The notes: a model not told the origin generated them from the letters alone. A stretch of 64,000 bases of DNA from Marinobacter vinifirmus (GCF_002258215.1 NZ_NEFY01000003.1:1-64000); one strand, 5' to 3'. Counted from the stretch's first letter, positions 47,832 to 57,755 are shown. Numbers and translations are program-made.

Positions 47832-48230
47832 TCATTTGATCTGCTCAAACCGGCCTCGGTACTGCCATGGCACTCGCAGTGTTGCCCCACCCATGAATCG
47901 CTCTGACTGTTCTAGAATAGCTGGCCACCAGCGAACGATCTGATGAGCTTTATCCCAGTAAGACGCTTTGCTCCAGTGCTTCGCGAGGCAAAACACTGTT
48001 AAGCCAGCTTGGCGAAACGCCTGCTTCTCCAAATCGCTTTTCTTGAACTGGTCCTGAGAAACCACCACCCAATCGCCCTCGGCTTTCAGGGTTTTTACCC
48101 ACTCAATATCCGGCGTGGAGGGAGGGAACTTATCCTTCAAATGAACAACGGTATGGCCCTCTTTTTTTGACAGTTCATTGAGGGCTCTCGCCAATGGCGG
48201 AGGTAGGTTATTGTCTAATAAAAACTTCAA
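47832..48230 (-). CDS. DUF5615/PIN-like toxin
   Basis: 132 residues. The N-terminal MKFLLDNNLPPPLARALNEL with the acidic D6 and N7/N8 and VVVSQDQFKKSD near 56 follow the DUF5615 pattern, a PIN-fold family of presumed RNases. The ATG overlaps the stop of the DUF433-type gene (ATGA), forming a toxin-antitoxin pair. Confidence 0.75.
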   Translation of the reverse strand: MKFLLDNNLPPPLARALNELSKKEGHTVVHLKDKFPPSTPDIEWVKTLKAEGDWVVVSQDQFKKSDLEKQAFRQAGLTVFCLAKHWSKASYWDKAHQIVRWWPAILEQSERFMGGATLRVPWQYRGRFEQIK

Positions 48231-48928
48231 ACAGCAGTCCTTTGCTCAAATTGAATGGCTGCCTCCACATCAGCCACGTTCACTTCGTACAGCGAGGCCA
48301 CACGTTTAGTATTCTTTTCTTCTGCATGCCAGGCACTGACAATGGCCTCTACCGTCATACCCGCCTCTGTCAGAACCGGTTTGCCAAAGTTCCGGGCGGG
48401 ATCCAGCACCACCCGTCGGTTCCTGTTCAGGGGGAACCAACGCTGGGCTTCATTATTGGAGTATTCGATACCCCGATACAGGGAGGAGGAGATCACTTGC
48501 TTGAAGGCATACTGCTTCTTCGCCAGATCGAGGAGGCTTTCGTCTCCGGTTTCCTCCAGCACGATGGCAAAAATGGCCTTTCCATCTGTCTGGAAACGCT
48601 TGCAGGTAAACGGGTAGGCCTGATTGAACATTTCCCGGGCATGCATGGAAGCAAGACGAATAGCTTGTAAACTAACGCCGTGGCGCCTGAAGGCATTCAC
48701 AAAGCGAATTTCCAACAAGTCGTGGAATCCCAGAGCCTGATCCGCTTTACCTTCCAGTTGAGGGTGCCACAGGCCGGAATAGTGTTTCCCACCAGACTCG
48801 TAGCCGAACAGCCATCGACGAATCTGCGGCGCAGGAATCCCAGTATAAGCAGCGGCCTCGGCAGGTGTGTATAAACCCACGCCAAGGAGACTCGCCTCTA
48901 GGTCATTGATCTCGTGATGGCTTCCCAC
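48227..48928 (-). CDS. HTH plus DUF433-type antitoxin
   Basis: 233 residues from a GTG with AGGTGA upstream. The N-terminal YTPAEAAAYTGIPAPQIRRWLFG near 20 is a MerR-like HTH; the C-terminal part (RVVLDPARNFGKPVLTEAGMTVEAIVSAW near 172) is a DUF433 domain. DUF433 proteins are the partners of DUF5615 PIN-like toxins. It likely represses its own operon. Confidence 0.78.
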   Translation of the reverse strand: MGSHHEINDLEASLLGVGLYTPAEAAAYTGIPAPQIRRWLFGYESGGKHYSGLWHPQLEGKADQALGFHDLLEIRFVNAFRRHGVSLQAIRLASMHAREMFNQAYPFTCKRFQTDGKAIFAIVLEETGDESLLDLAKKQYAFKQVISSSLYRGIEYSNNEAQRWFPLNRNRRVVLDPARNFGKPVLTEAGMTVEAIVSAWHAEEKNTKRVASLYEVNVADVEAAIQFEQRTAV

Positions 48929-49019
48929 AATTCACCTGAGTTTGGCAGTTTTAATCAATATACCAACCGAACTTTAGCACATCGCCCCTCAGCCGGCTTA
49001 AGTTTGAAGACCCCGGGCA

Positions 49020-49883
49020 TCAGGCATCGTTGTCATCCTTCGGTAGCTTTGGTGTTTGCTTGCTGAGCTTCTTTTCCTCAGCTTTGACCCTTCGCTCCAG
49101 CTTCTTGAGGTCTTCCTCTGCGGGCAAATGTTCTGGTTGGATACCACGCTGGTCGAGCATGCCTCGGACACTTCGGTTGTTCTGTACATGCTCGCGTGTA
49201 ATTGCCTGCTCGCCTTTCAAGTCTTCCTGAGTGACGTTATGGTTGGTCATCTCCGTGGCCAGATTTTTTGCAGCGATGGTCAGAGTGGGCAGGAAATCTG
49301 CCAGTGGCCTGCTCTTTACGATTCCATAGCGTTCTTTCATGGCTTGGGTTGTTCGACCGCCGAATAACGCCTGATCGCCCTTGGAACGAATGCGGCCAAA
49401 ACCTGCGTCATCAACTCCACGCTCATAGATACTTTGTGACAGAGCCTTTTCCGATTCCCGGAGGCGATCCCTGGCTTCCAGCCGGGCCTGGAGTTTCATC
49501 CGGTCTTCAATGATTTCCTGTTTGCGGGTTTGAACTGCGAAGTAGCTTTGGGCAAAGGCGATTTCCGGTTTACGCGGGTCACCATTCTGGGCAATCAGGT
49601 AGCAGGCATAGCGGGTGAGCATGAAATCTTCGACTTCGCGCTCTGCACCTTTGCCGAGGCTGATCATTTTCGTGACGCCACGAAAATGATCGTCGACAGT
49701 TATTCCGGTACCCTCACAGGCCGCCATGGCCTTGTTGATGACGGTAAGGAAGTTCTCCCAACGGGCGTATCCGAGGGGCTGCTGAAGGTCCCGGGCAAAC
49801 CAGAATTCGATGTCCGATTGCTCGTCCGGGCGTTGCAGCCGTTGATTCAGGCTCTCGTGTAGTTGCTGCAATTGCTTGTCCAT
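49020..49883 (-). CDS. dinD: DinD-family DNA damage-inducible protein
   Basis: 287 residues, near E. coli DinD (274). N-terminal BRO-like FWFARDLQQPLGYARWENFLTVINKA near 27 and a helical C-terminus. E. coli DinD is SOS-induced and inhibits RecA. Here it lies 31 bases after hsdS in the type I operon, and no clear LexA box is seen between them. Confidence 0.88.
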   Translation of the reverse strand: MDKQLQQLHESLNQRLQRPDEQSDIEFWFARDLQQPLGYARWENFLTVINKAMAACEGTGITVDDHFRGVTKMISLGKGAEREVEDFMLTRYACYLIAQNGDPRKPEIAFAQSYFAVQTRKQEIIEDRMKLQARLEARDRLRESEKALSQSIYERGVDDAGFGRIRSKGDQALFGGRTTQAMKERYGIVKSRPLADFLPTLTIAAKNLATEMTNHNVTQEDLKGEQAITREHVQNNRSVRGMLDQRGIQPEHLPAEEDLKKLERRVKAEEKKLSKQTPKLPKDDNDA

Positions 49884-49914
49884 TACTTACACTCCTTGTA
49901 GGTGATTGCGTTAT

Positions 49915-51333
49915 TTATGCGTTCGCTTTTCGGCGCTTGGGTTTTGCCACAGCCGCCCGCTCTGCCTTGATCCGCTCCAGCAAAGCTTCCGCACTGTTCT
50001 CCCCACTGATCCGCTCCGGGTTGTCCTTGCGCCATTGCTCGGTGAGTTCGCCCCGGAAGGCTTTGGCCAGGATGGACTGGGTGAGGTTGTTGACGCGGGC
50101 CAGGGCGTTGTTGACCTGTTGTTCAATGCGGTCGGCGTGGGCGAAGAGTTGGTCTACTCGGCGGACGATTTCGGTTTGTTCTTCTACTGGCGGTAACGCC
50201 AGGAAGGTCTGAGCTACAGACTTGGTGTTGATTACCCCTTGAGCACCACCGACAGTTGTGCCTAATAGCAATTCCTGGGATAGAGGCGACTGAAAATATA
50301 GGTTCAGATAAGGTGACAGTCCGCGCTGGGGACGAGCGAAGACGATATTGGCGCAATTTACCTGCGGAAATATTGAGGGAAGTACACAAGCGTCTCCCCG
50401 GTTTGCGCCTACACGAACGATTAACAGGTCACCAGGCTGCAGCTGAGATTTTCTGAGAGACTGATGAAAGGGTTCGGTGATATAGGCTAAACCATCAAGG
50501 GAGATCCTGCCCGGACGAACATTTTGGGAACGTAGAAATGGAATGCCGCTCTCTTCATCGGTATAGAATTCTGATGTTTTCCCAACATGGCCAACTGAAA
50601 CCCTTTCTGAAACTGACCCAAGGGCAACACCTGCCCAATTGCTCGGAATATCGAAAGGTTTAGTTATTTCCTCATAGTCAGGCCATGTGTCTCTTGGGGG
50701 AGTGAGAGAGTTCTGGCTCCTCCACTCCTCCGTCAACCGCCCACTCACCGCCGCAGCCAGCACGGACTGACGGAAGCGTTTCAGGATTTGCGGGATGCGT
50801 TCGAGGCGGGCTTTGGTGTTTTCCACCTGGGCCAGCAGGGTGTCGAGTTTGTCGGCGATGACTTTTTGTTCGGCGAGGGGTGCCAGTATGAAGGGTGCAG
50901 CCACTCCATCTTTTGTACCAAGCCGAGGCATATTGACGCCGTAGCTGACATCGTTAACGTAATTCAGGAAATCGCGGGTTTTAAGCCAATGGAACAGGTA
51001 TCGGTTAAGGACAAATGGCTCAGAATCGAGCGGGATGATTTCTGTGGTGCAAACTCCGTCAGTGTCGGCAACAACCACTTTGTTGAGATAGGGGCGCAAC
51101 TTGCCATATAGAACATTCCCTCTCTCAAACCGGTTTTTCGTGCTTTTAAATGGCCGTTCTTTGGCCGTCTTCCGACTGATTATTCGGGAGCTGTCTTTTT
51201 CAATATCTTCAAGCTCCAGAACCCATGTGTCGTCAGTGACATCCGAGAGCTCGCATTTCTGAGTTTTACCGTAGGAAGCGACATCGCCAAGCTGAATTTG
51301 CAGCCATTCCTGGGGCAGTTTGAGCTGGGCCAT
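49915..51333 (-). CDS. hsdS: Type I restriction-modification specificity subunit
   Basis: 472 residues. Two target-recognition domains (about 5-165 and 230-395), each followed by the conserved helical segment (LAEQKVIADKLDTLLAQVENTKARL near 154 and PPVEEQTEIVRRVDQLFAHADRIEQQV near 378). It sets the DNA sequence recognised by HsdM and HsdR. The ATG shares one base with the hsdM stop (TAATG). Confidence 0.95.
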   Translation of the reverse strand: MAQLKLPQEWLQIQLGDVASYGKTQKCELSDVTDDTWVLELEDIEKDSSRIISRKTAKERPFKSTKNRFERGNVLYGKLRPYLNKVVVADTDGVCTTEIIPLDSEPFVLNRYLFHWLKTRDFLNYVNDVSYGVNMPRLGTKDGVAAPFILAPLAEQKVIADKLDTLLAQVENTKARLERIPQILKRFRQSVLAAAVSGRLTEEWRSQNSLTPPRDTWPDYEEITKPFDIPSNWAGVALGSVSERVSVGHVGKTSEFYTDEESGIPFLRSQNVRPGRISLDGLAYITEPFHQSLRKSQLQPGDLLIVRVGANRGDACVLPSIFPQVNCANIVFARPQRGLSPYLNLYFQSPLSQELLLGTTVGGAQGVINTKSVAQTFLALPPVEEQTEIVRRVDQLFAHADRIEQQVNNALARVNNLTQSILAKAFRGELTEQWRKDNPERISGENSAEALLERIKAERAAVAKPKRRKANA

Positions 51334-52952
51334 TACTTAACCTCACCCATTACTTCCTGCAAAAGCACCCGGGCCCCATCAGCCTCCTCCTCAGCCCCCA
51401 ACTCCCGCATCAACGCATCCAGCTCGCCCAGCGCCTGCACCAGCTCCCCCATCGCCTCACCCGCCAACACACTCGGCTCCGGCAGGTTGGCGGCATCCAC
51501 GCTGTCGCTGTCTTTCAGCCAGGAAATATCCAGCGAGTCGCCCTTGTGCTCGGCAATCCACTGGCGGCTGAAGCTGCGCCAGCGGCTGTGGGCCAGGCGT
51601 GGGTCGATGCCTTCGTTTTCGTCGCTGTGTTCCGGCAGTTCGATGTCTTCGGAATGGAAGCTGTATTCGCCTTCCTTGCGCTCGCTGTCACCGTTGGGGC
51701 TTTCGCCATACACGGCTTCAAACGCCTTCAGGTGCGGGTCGCCAAAGGGGGTGCGTTTGCCGAAGCTGGGCATGTTGGTACGCAGGTCGTAGACCCAGAC
51801 GTTTTCGGTGCAGTTTTCTTCCTGGTACTTGTCTGCCGCGCTGCCCTTGGTGAAGAACAGCACGTTGGTTTTCACGCCCTGGGCGTAGAAGATGCCGGTG
51901 GGCAGGCGCAGGATGGTGTGCAGGTTGCACTTGTGCATTAAATCCCGGCGCACGTCGGTGCCCACGCCGGCTTCGAACAGCACGTTGTCCGGCAGTACCA
52001 CGGCGGCGCGGCCACCGGGTTTGAGGTTGCGGTAGATGTGCTGCAAAAAGGCCAGCTGTTTGTTGCTGGTTTTGTAGGTCAGGTCGTCCCGGGTGATGCT
52101 GGCGTCGCCGCCCTTGCTGGTGCCAAAGGGCGGGTTGGCGAGAATCACGTCGGCCTTTTCCAGTCCGGCACCGGTCTGGCCCAGGGCGTTGCCCAGGTGC
52201 ACCACGCCTTCGGTATCCCCTTCCATGCCGTGCAGCAGGCAGTTCATCAGGGCCAGGCGGCGGGTACCGGGCACCAGTTCGATGCCCACGTAGGCCTTGG
52301 TGGTCTGAAAGGCTTTCTGTTCGGTGGTCAGGTCGTACAGGTCGTCGGTCTGGCTCTTGATGTATTCGTGGGCGGCAATCAGAAAGCCAGCCGTGCCCGC
52401 TGCCGGATCCTGGATGCGTTCGCCGGGTTGCGGCTTCAGGCAGCGCACCATGGTGTTGATCAGGGCGCGGGGTGTGAAGTACTGGCCGGCACCGGATTTG
52501 GTTTCATTGGCGTTCTTTTCCAGCAGGCCTTCGTACAGGTCGCCCAGGCCGTCTTTCTGGGCGCTGAACCAGTCGATCTGGTCCAGGGTTTTGATCATCT
52601 GTTCCAGATGGCGCGGCTCCCGCAGTCGGGTCTGGGCATCGGCGTAGATGGCGCTGATCAGCGGGTCGTCGTGTACCAGATTGCCGTCGCCGTCGTTGCC
52701 GGTGGACAGGCTGAGCAGGATGCGTTTGTAGTCGTTCAGCAGGTTGATGCCGGATTTGCCGTTCAGGTCGGTCCAGCGGCAGCCTTCCGGCAGCGGGTGC
52801 TTTTTCAGGGTGCCGGCTTCGGTGTTCTCGTGCACCATCTTGATGAACAGCAACAGCACCAGTTCGGTGACGTAGTCGGAGTAGTTGATGCCGTCGTCCC
52901 GCAGAACGTCGCAGAGGTTCCAGAGTTTCTGGACGATGTCGTTGTTGGTCAT
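51333..52952 (-). CDS. hsdM: Type I restriction-modification N6-adenine methyltransferase
   Basis: 539 residues from MTNNDIVQKLWN; a TTG four codons upstream is unlikely. SAM-binding DPAAGTAGFLIA near 182 and catalytic NPPFGTSKGGD near 274, preceded by the N-terminal HsdM helical domain. Methylates the site read by HsdS. Shares the operon with fic upstream and hsdS downstream. Confidence 0.96.
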   Translation of the reverse strand: MTNNDIVQKLWNLCDVLRDDGINYSDYVTELVLLLFIKMVHENTEAGTLKKHPLPEGCRWTDLNGKSGINLLNDYKRILLSLSTGNDGDGNLVHDDPLISAIYADAQTRLREPRHLEQMIKTLDQIDWFSAQKDGLGDLYEGLLEKNANETKSGAGQYFTPRALINTMVRCLKPQPGERIQDPAAGTAGFLIAAHEYIKSQTDDLYDLTTEQKAFQTTKAYVGIELVPGTRRLALMNCLLHGMEGDTEGVVHLGNALGQTGAGLEKADVILANPPFGTSKGGDASITRDDLTYKTSNKQLAFLQHIYRNLKPGGRAAVVLPDNVLFEAGVGTDVRRDLMHKCNLHTILRLPTGIFYAQGVKTNVLFFTKGSAADKYQEENCTENVWVYDLRTNMPSFGKRTPFGDPHLKAFEAVYGESPNGDSERKEGEYSFHSEDIELPEHSDENEGIDPRLAHSRWRSFSRQWIAEHKGDSLDISWLKDSDSVDAANLPEPSVLAGEAMGELVQALGELDALMRELGAEEEADGARVLLQEVMGEVK

Positions 52953-52975
52953 GTGTGTTCTCAAGGTTGCTGAAT

Positions 52976-54082
52976 TCAGTGGTAAGGCTGAAGCTCGTTG
53001 CTATCGCTGGTCATCAGGCGTAGCAGGCGCGGATTGAGGAACAGCTTTTCGTTGCCTGCTGTTTTCTCCTGCAGTACGCCAATCTCGACCAGCTGTTTCA
53101 GGTAACTGGATGCTGTCTGCCGTTTGGCTATGTCTTTTTCTACCAGGTTGCTGATGCGGCAATAGGGCTGCTCAAAAATGGTCTGGACCAGTTCGTGGCT
53201 GTAGATCTTGGGCAGCGCTTGTCTGACATGGTCTTCAGTTTCAGTAATGAGCTTTCTCATGGCGGCGATCTTGGCGCAGGTCCAGGACGATACCTGCTCC
53301 ACGCCGTTAAGCATAAAGATAATCCACTCCTGCCACTCACCGGTGCGGGTAACCTGGGTCAGTAGGCGGTAGTAATCGTTTTTGTGCTGAACTATGTAGC
53401 GGCTCAGGTAGAGTATGGGCAGGGTGAGTAGCCGCTGTTCGATCAGGTAAAGCACATTGACGATACGGCCGGTTCGTCCATTGCCGTCGTGGAACGGATG
53501 AATGGCTTCGAACTGGTAATGGCTGATGGCCATTTTGATCAGTGGGTCCGTGTCGTCGTCTGCATGCAGATAGTTTTCCCAGTTGGTGAGCAGGTTGCGA
53601 ATAACCTCTTCACCAACCGGTGGGGTGTAGATGGTTTCACCGGTTGCCTGATTGCCAATGATGGTCCCGGGCACCTTACGTACATCCATATCCACGCCTT
53701 TCAGCGTGCTGCACACCTCTATAGCGGTGCTCGCGCACAGTGGTTTGCGCTGAAGATGAACGAAGCCCTCATAAAGGGCTGTGCGATATCGGAGCGCTTC
53801 TTTGGTGGCCGGATCGGCCCCCTGATCTTCCTGCGAAAACTGAAACAGTTTGTCGGTGGTGGTGACGATGTTCTCGATCTCGGAACTGTCTTTGGCTTCC
53901 AGCAGTGGCAGAAGGTTTATCAGCAGTGATTGATTCGGAATCAGTTCACCTGCCTGTTTAAGCTCAGCCAGAGCGGCCCGGGCGGGAATGCAGGCTTTGA
54001 GGATGCCCAGAGTCTCGGTCACTTCTTTGGCAGGCGGAAGCGGCGGTAACTGGTTGTAAGGCTGATCCGGTCGCCAGGCCAT
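52976..54082 (-). CDS. fic: Fic-family AMP-transferase, class II
   Basis: 368 residues from MAWRPDQPYNQ; the extra 36 codons of the longer frame lie in the repeat-rich upstream region. The inhibitory helix motif SSEIEN near 66 and the active-site HPFHDGNGRTGR near 197 match class II Fic enzymes such as SoFic. The C-terminal third carries a winged-helix-like domain. It probably AMPylates a protein target. It lies between hsdR and hsdM. Confidence 0.9.
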   Translation of the reverse strand: MAWRPDQPYNQLPPLPPAKEVTETLGILKACIPARAALAELKQAGELIPNQSLLINLLPLLEAKDSSEIENIVTTTDKLFQFSQEDQGADPATKEALRYRTALYEGFVHLQRKPLCASTAIEVCSTLKGVDMDVRKVPGTIIGNQATGETIYTPPVGEEVIRNLLTNWENYLHADDDTDPLIKMAISHYQFEAIHPFHDGNGRTGRIVNVLYLIEQRLLTLPILYLSRYIVQHKNDYYRLLTQVTRTGEWQEWIIFMLNGVEQVSSWTCAKIAAMRKLITETEDHVRQALPKIYSHELVQTIFEQPYCRISNLVEKDIAKRQTASSYLKQLVEIGVLQEKTAGNEKLFLNPRLLRLMTSDSNELQPYH

Positions 54083-54129
54083 GTTTAAATTCCTTGAAAA
54101 TTTCGACAAAGGTGTGTGTTTTGCGCAGT

Positions 54130-54208
54130 CTATGTTTATGCGGTAAACATAGCAATGATCTGTGTCGAAAAAATACTGAAAAATCGACACAGGTTAAACC
54201 TATGTCGA
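54130..54208. promoter_or_regulatory. Nested inverted repeats upstream of fic
   Basis: CTATGTTTA (54130-54138) / TAAACATAG (54144-54152) and CTGTGTCGA (54160-54168) / TCGACACAG (54184-54192), then CTATGTCGA at 54200-54208. Possible operators for the Fic protein (which has a C-terminal winged helix) or for the R-M operon. Confidence 0.55.
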
Positions 54209-54227
54209 TTCCATAAACATGGCATTC

Positions 54228-57200
54228 TCAAGCACTCCGCTCCGGCCACATCGCCTCATTCAATTCCTCCAGCACGGTATCCAGCTGTTGCCCCAGCACC
54301 TTATTCATCTGCCTGGCCCCGCCATCGTCGGCAAACCGGTGGTTCACAAACTCCCGGTCGATGATCACTTCGTGCACCAGCTGCTTGGCCAGTCGCTCCA
54401 GCCATTTGCGTTGGTTCGGGGTCCAGTTGTGCTGGGTGTAGATGCGATCCATGGCTTCCGCTACGCGCTGTTCGAAAGGAATCAGCGGCTCGCCCAGGGC
54501 GGCACGGCGGATGTAGCCGATGATGCTGGCGGCGATGTCCTTGTTGGTCTGGTTGCGCACGGCACTTTGCAGGCGGGCTTCGGAGTAGCCGTGGTTGTCC
54601 AGCAGCAGTTTTACTTCCCGTAGCTGTTCCCGGGTGAGGTCACGGGGTTTGTTGACGACGACGGCCAGCGCGGCGGATTGGTTGAGCTGTTGTTTGATGA
54701 ACTCGTTGAAGCTGTCCAGGTAGTCTTCCGGCTTGTCGTGTACACCGTAGCTCTGGATACGTTCGCGGATTTCGTCTTCGTGGTCGGAGATCAACGGCAT
54801 GTATTCGCTGCCCACCAGGGACTTCACCTCGGCCAGCTGGTTCAGCAGGCCGCTGTGTTGTTTGATGAATTCCGAGGCCTGCCGTGGGCCGAGTTTATGC
54901 AGGTGCCGGTGGAGGGATTTGGGTTCCACGCCCCAGCTCTGCTGCAGTTCGTCCAGTTTCTGTTTTAGTTCCGGCCGGTTTTCGGCTATGTTGTCGGCCT
55001 TGCGCAGCACCCGCATAAGTTTCTGGCTGAGCTGGCTGAGTACCACATCCGCGTGGCTTTCATCGGGTTGTTCACCGGGGCTGTTGAGGGCCTTTTCCAG
55101 CTGCTCGTCGTCGGTGAGTTCGTCCACCAGTTGTTCCAGGGTGATGTTGGGGTCTTTCACCAGGGGCTTCATGGTGTTTACATCCTGCAGCGCGGCATAG
55201 ATGTCTACCGGGTCGTAGATGCGGAACACGGTTTTGCCGATCTCGTCGCAGCGGCGGGTGGCGCGGCCGATCATCTGTTCGTACAGGATGCGTGAGCGTA
55301 TCCGGCGCATGAACACCAGGTTGCAGATGCGCGGTACGTCGATGCCCGTGGTGAGCAGGTCTACTGTGATGGCGATGTTGGGATAACGCTCGTTTTTGTA
55401 GCGGCGGATGAGCTGGTCCACCTTGTCGCTCTGGCCGGTGATCTTGGCCACGGCGGCTTCGTTGTAGCGGCCGTTGTACAAGTCCTTGAAGGCTTTATCG
55501 AGCTGGCTTTTCACCATATCCGCGTGCAGGTCGGTGGCGCAGAAGATCATGGTTTTCTCGTCGCCGAACGGGTCCAGCTCCTGTACCAGCTGTTCACAGA
55601 TCACCCGGTTGAAGTTCTCGTTGATTACCCGCCGGTTGAAGGCGTCCACTTCGAAGCTGAGTTCGTCTTCCAGTTCGGTGGTGTCCACTTCGCCGGTCCG
55701 GGTGTTGATGACTTCGACCGGCTTGCCCTTCTCGAAGGTAATGCCATTCTGGCTGAGCAGGGTTTCGTAGCGAATGGGTGGTTCGTGGTCGATCAGCCAG
55801 TCATCCGCCACGGCTTCCCGGTAGGAGTAGGTGTAGACGGGTTTGCCGAAGATTTCGCTGGTGTGCTTGGCCGGGGTGGCGGTGAGGCCGATTTTCACCG
55901 CATCGAAGTAATCCAGCACGCGGCGGTAGCTGGACAGGTACTGGCTGGTGTCCCGCAGGGCCAGTTCGCCTTCGGTCATTTCCTGGTCCAGGGTGTAACC
56001 CCGGTGGGCTTCATCGATGATGATGCAGTCGAACTGGTCGATGGGCGGCGGGTTGTCGCTCATAAAGATGCGTTTCACCATGGCCTGCACGGTGGCCACC
56101 TGAATGCGGGTTTCCGCTTCGGCGGCCATGTCGCCCAGCTCGGCCACGTTGTAGATCTTGCTGAGGGTGTGGTTCTGTTCCAGCGGTGCTTCGTTGAAGG
56201 CGTCGATGGCCTGCTGGCCCAGGGCGGTGCGGTCCACCAGGAACAGGATGCGGTGGAAGCGTTCGGCTTTCAGGAAGCGGTACATCAGCCCGATGATGGT
56301 GCGGGTTTTACCGGTGCCGGTGGCCATGGCCAGCAGTGCGGCGCGCACGCCACGGGCCAGGGCGTGTTCGGTGGCGACAATGGCGTTCTGCTGGTAATCC
56401 CGCAGTTTCAGGTAACCGAAGGGTTCGTCTTTTAACAACTTCTCGGCGTTTTCCTTGTCCCTTTCCAGCAAATCCAGCAGGCCGCCGGGGGTGTGGAACT
56501 GCGGCAGTGCCCGGCGCAGGTTGCTGGGTTCGCGCACATCCCGGAACCAGGTGCCGGACTGTTCCGCCAGTTGCGGAATATAGGGCCGGCCGTTGCAGGA
56601 ATACACGAAGGGTACGTGGTAATGGCCGCTTTCATCGGCGGGCCAGGCGATGGTGCGGCCCATCAACTCCCAGGCGCCGACTAAGGGTGCGTCTACCTTG
56701 AAGCCTTTGCTGTAACGTTCGGCCTGGCGGATTTTGCCGGCGACGTTGGTGTTCTCTTTCTTGGCCTCTACCACTGCGATGGGCGTAAGGCCTGCAAACA
56801 GCACGTAATCGGCCCGGCCCTTCTCGCCATTGTGATTGGTGGGCCATTCGGCAATCGCGCGATAGGTGCCTTTCTCCGGGCGGGCGCCTTTCTGGAAGGT
56901 GATGTCCTGGCTGTCGGCTTCCCAGCCCGCGTCCTGCAGTTGTTGGTCGATGAGGATGCGGGTGAGTTCTTCGTTCAGTACCAGGGTGTGGGTAGCGGCT
57001 TTGGTCTGTTTGGCTACCTGCTGGCGCTGCTGATTAACGGTTTGTTCGCCCTGCTCCGTGAGCTGTTGTTGCAGCGCTTTGATCTTTTGCTCGTAGGCTT
57101 GTTGTTGTTGGCTCAGGGCTTGTTCGTGCTGGCGGGCCTGTTCCGCCAAAGCGCGGGATTCTTCATCCATGGCGAGCGCCAGGGCTTCGTATTCGGCTTT

Positions 57201-57755
57201 TTCTTTCTCAATCAGCTGGCTGAGCTGCTGGCTGCTGTCCAGCGCCATATTGGCGTGTTGAAGATCGTGCCGCAGTTTTTCGATATCGCCCTGAAGCTGG
57301 CGTAACTGAGCGCTTGGGTCGGCTGGCGGTACAAAGGGGCCGGGCTTGAAGCCGGCACCGGCTTTGCCAAAGGAGCGGTGAAACCAGATGGCCAGGGCCC
57401 GCGCCACTTTCAGGCCGTCCATGGCTTCTTTGTGCTGCGTGCGGAACTGGTGCGTGGCCTTGTTGCCTTCAATGCGCAGGATGTGGAACAGCTCTTTGAT
57501 CTGCGGTTCCAGCCGCAATTCCCGGTTCAGGCGGTACAGCAGTTCGGACTGGCTGGTTTGTTCGTCGAACTCGATACCGGACAGTGCAGCCAGGTGCTGG
57601 GCGAGGGCTTCGCCCAGCTGGCGGAGTTTGATCAGGGTGGTGTTCGGGTCACTGGCGAAGGCACGCTCGGCGGATTCGGCCAGTTCCACGAATAAGGAAT
57701 CGTGCTCTGACAAAAACGAAAAGTTGCCGGACTTGAATTCCGTTGCCTTGTTCAA
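54228..57755 (-). CDS. hsdR: Type I restriction endonuclease subunit R
   Basis: 1175 residues from a TTG with GGAGGG 5 bases upstream. A DUF4145-like N-terminus (about 1-130), a long coiled coil (about 160-255), a PD-(D/E)xK nuclease (YVLFAGLTPIAVVEAKKENT near 325), a motor with MATGTGKTRTI near 478 and IIDEAHRGY near 580, and an EcoEI-type C-terminal domain. The type I restriction motor and nuclease, first gene of the hsdR-fic-hsdM-hsdS operon. Confidence 0.95.
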   Translation of the reverse strand: MNKATEFKSGNFSFLSEHDSLFVELAESAERAFASDPNTTLIKLRQLGEALAQHLAALSGIEFDEQTSQSELLYRLNRELRLEPQIKELFHILRIEGNKATHQFRTQHKEAMDGLKVARALAIWFHRSFGKAGAGFKPGPFVPPADPSAQLRQLQGDIEKLRHDLQHANMALDSSQQLSQLIEKEKAEYEALALAMDEESRALAEQARQHEQALSQQQQAYEQKIKALQQQLTEQGEQTVNQQRQQVAKQTKAATHTLVLNEELTRILIDQQLQDAGWEADSQDITFQKGARPEKGTYRAIAEWPTNHNGEKGRADYVLFAGLTPIAVVEAKKENTNVAGKIRQAERYSKGFKVDAPLVGAWELMGRTIAWPADESGHYHVPFVYSCNGRPYIPQLAEQSGTWFRDVREPSNLRRALPQFHTPGGLLDLLERDKENAEKLLKDEPFGYLKLRDYQQNAIVATEHALARGVRAALLAMATGTGKTRTIIGLMYRFLKAERFHRILFLVDRTALGQQAIDAFNEAPLEQNHTLSKIYNVAELGDMAAEAETRIQVATVQAMVKRIFMSDNPPPIDQFDCIIIDEAHRGYTLDQEMTEGELALRDTSQYLSSYRRVLDYFDAVKIGLTATPAKHTSEIFGKPVYTYSYREAVADDWLIDHEPPIRYETLLSQNGITFEKGKPVEVINTRTGEVDTTELEDELSFEVDAFNRRVINENFNRVICEQLVQELDPFGDEKTMIFCATDLHADMVKSQLDKAFKDLYNGRYNEAAVAKITGQSDKVDQLIRRYKNERYPNIAITVDLLTTGIDVPRICNLVFMRRIRSRILYEQMIGRATRRCDEIGKTVFRIYDPVDIYAALQDVNTMKPLVKDPNITLEQLVDELTDDEQLEKALNSPGEQPDESHADVVLSQLSQKLMRVLRKADNIAENRPELKQKLDELQQSWGVEPKSLHRHLHKLGPRQASEFIKQHSGLLNQLAEVKSLVGSEYMPLISDHEDEIRERIQSYGVHDKPEDYLDSFNEFIKQQLNQSAALAVVVNKPRDLTREQLREVKLLLDNHGYSEARLQSAVRNQTNKDIAASIIGYIRRAALGEPLIPFEQRVAEAMDRIYTQHNWTPNQRKWLERLAKQLVHEVIIDREFVNHRFADDGGARQMNKVLGQQLDTVLEELNEAMWPERSA

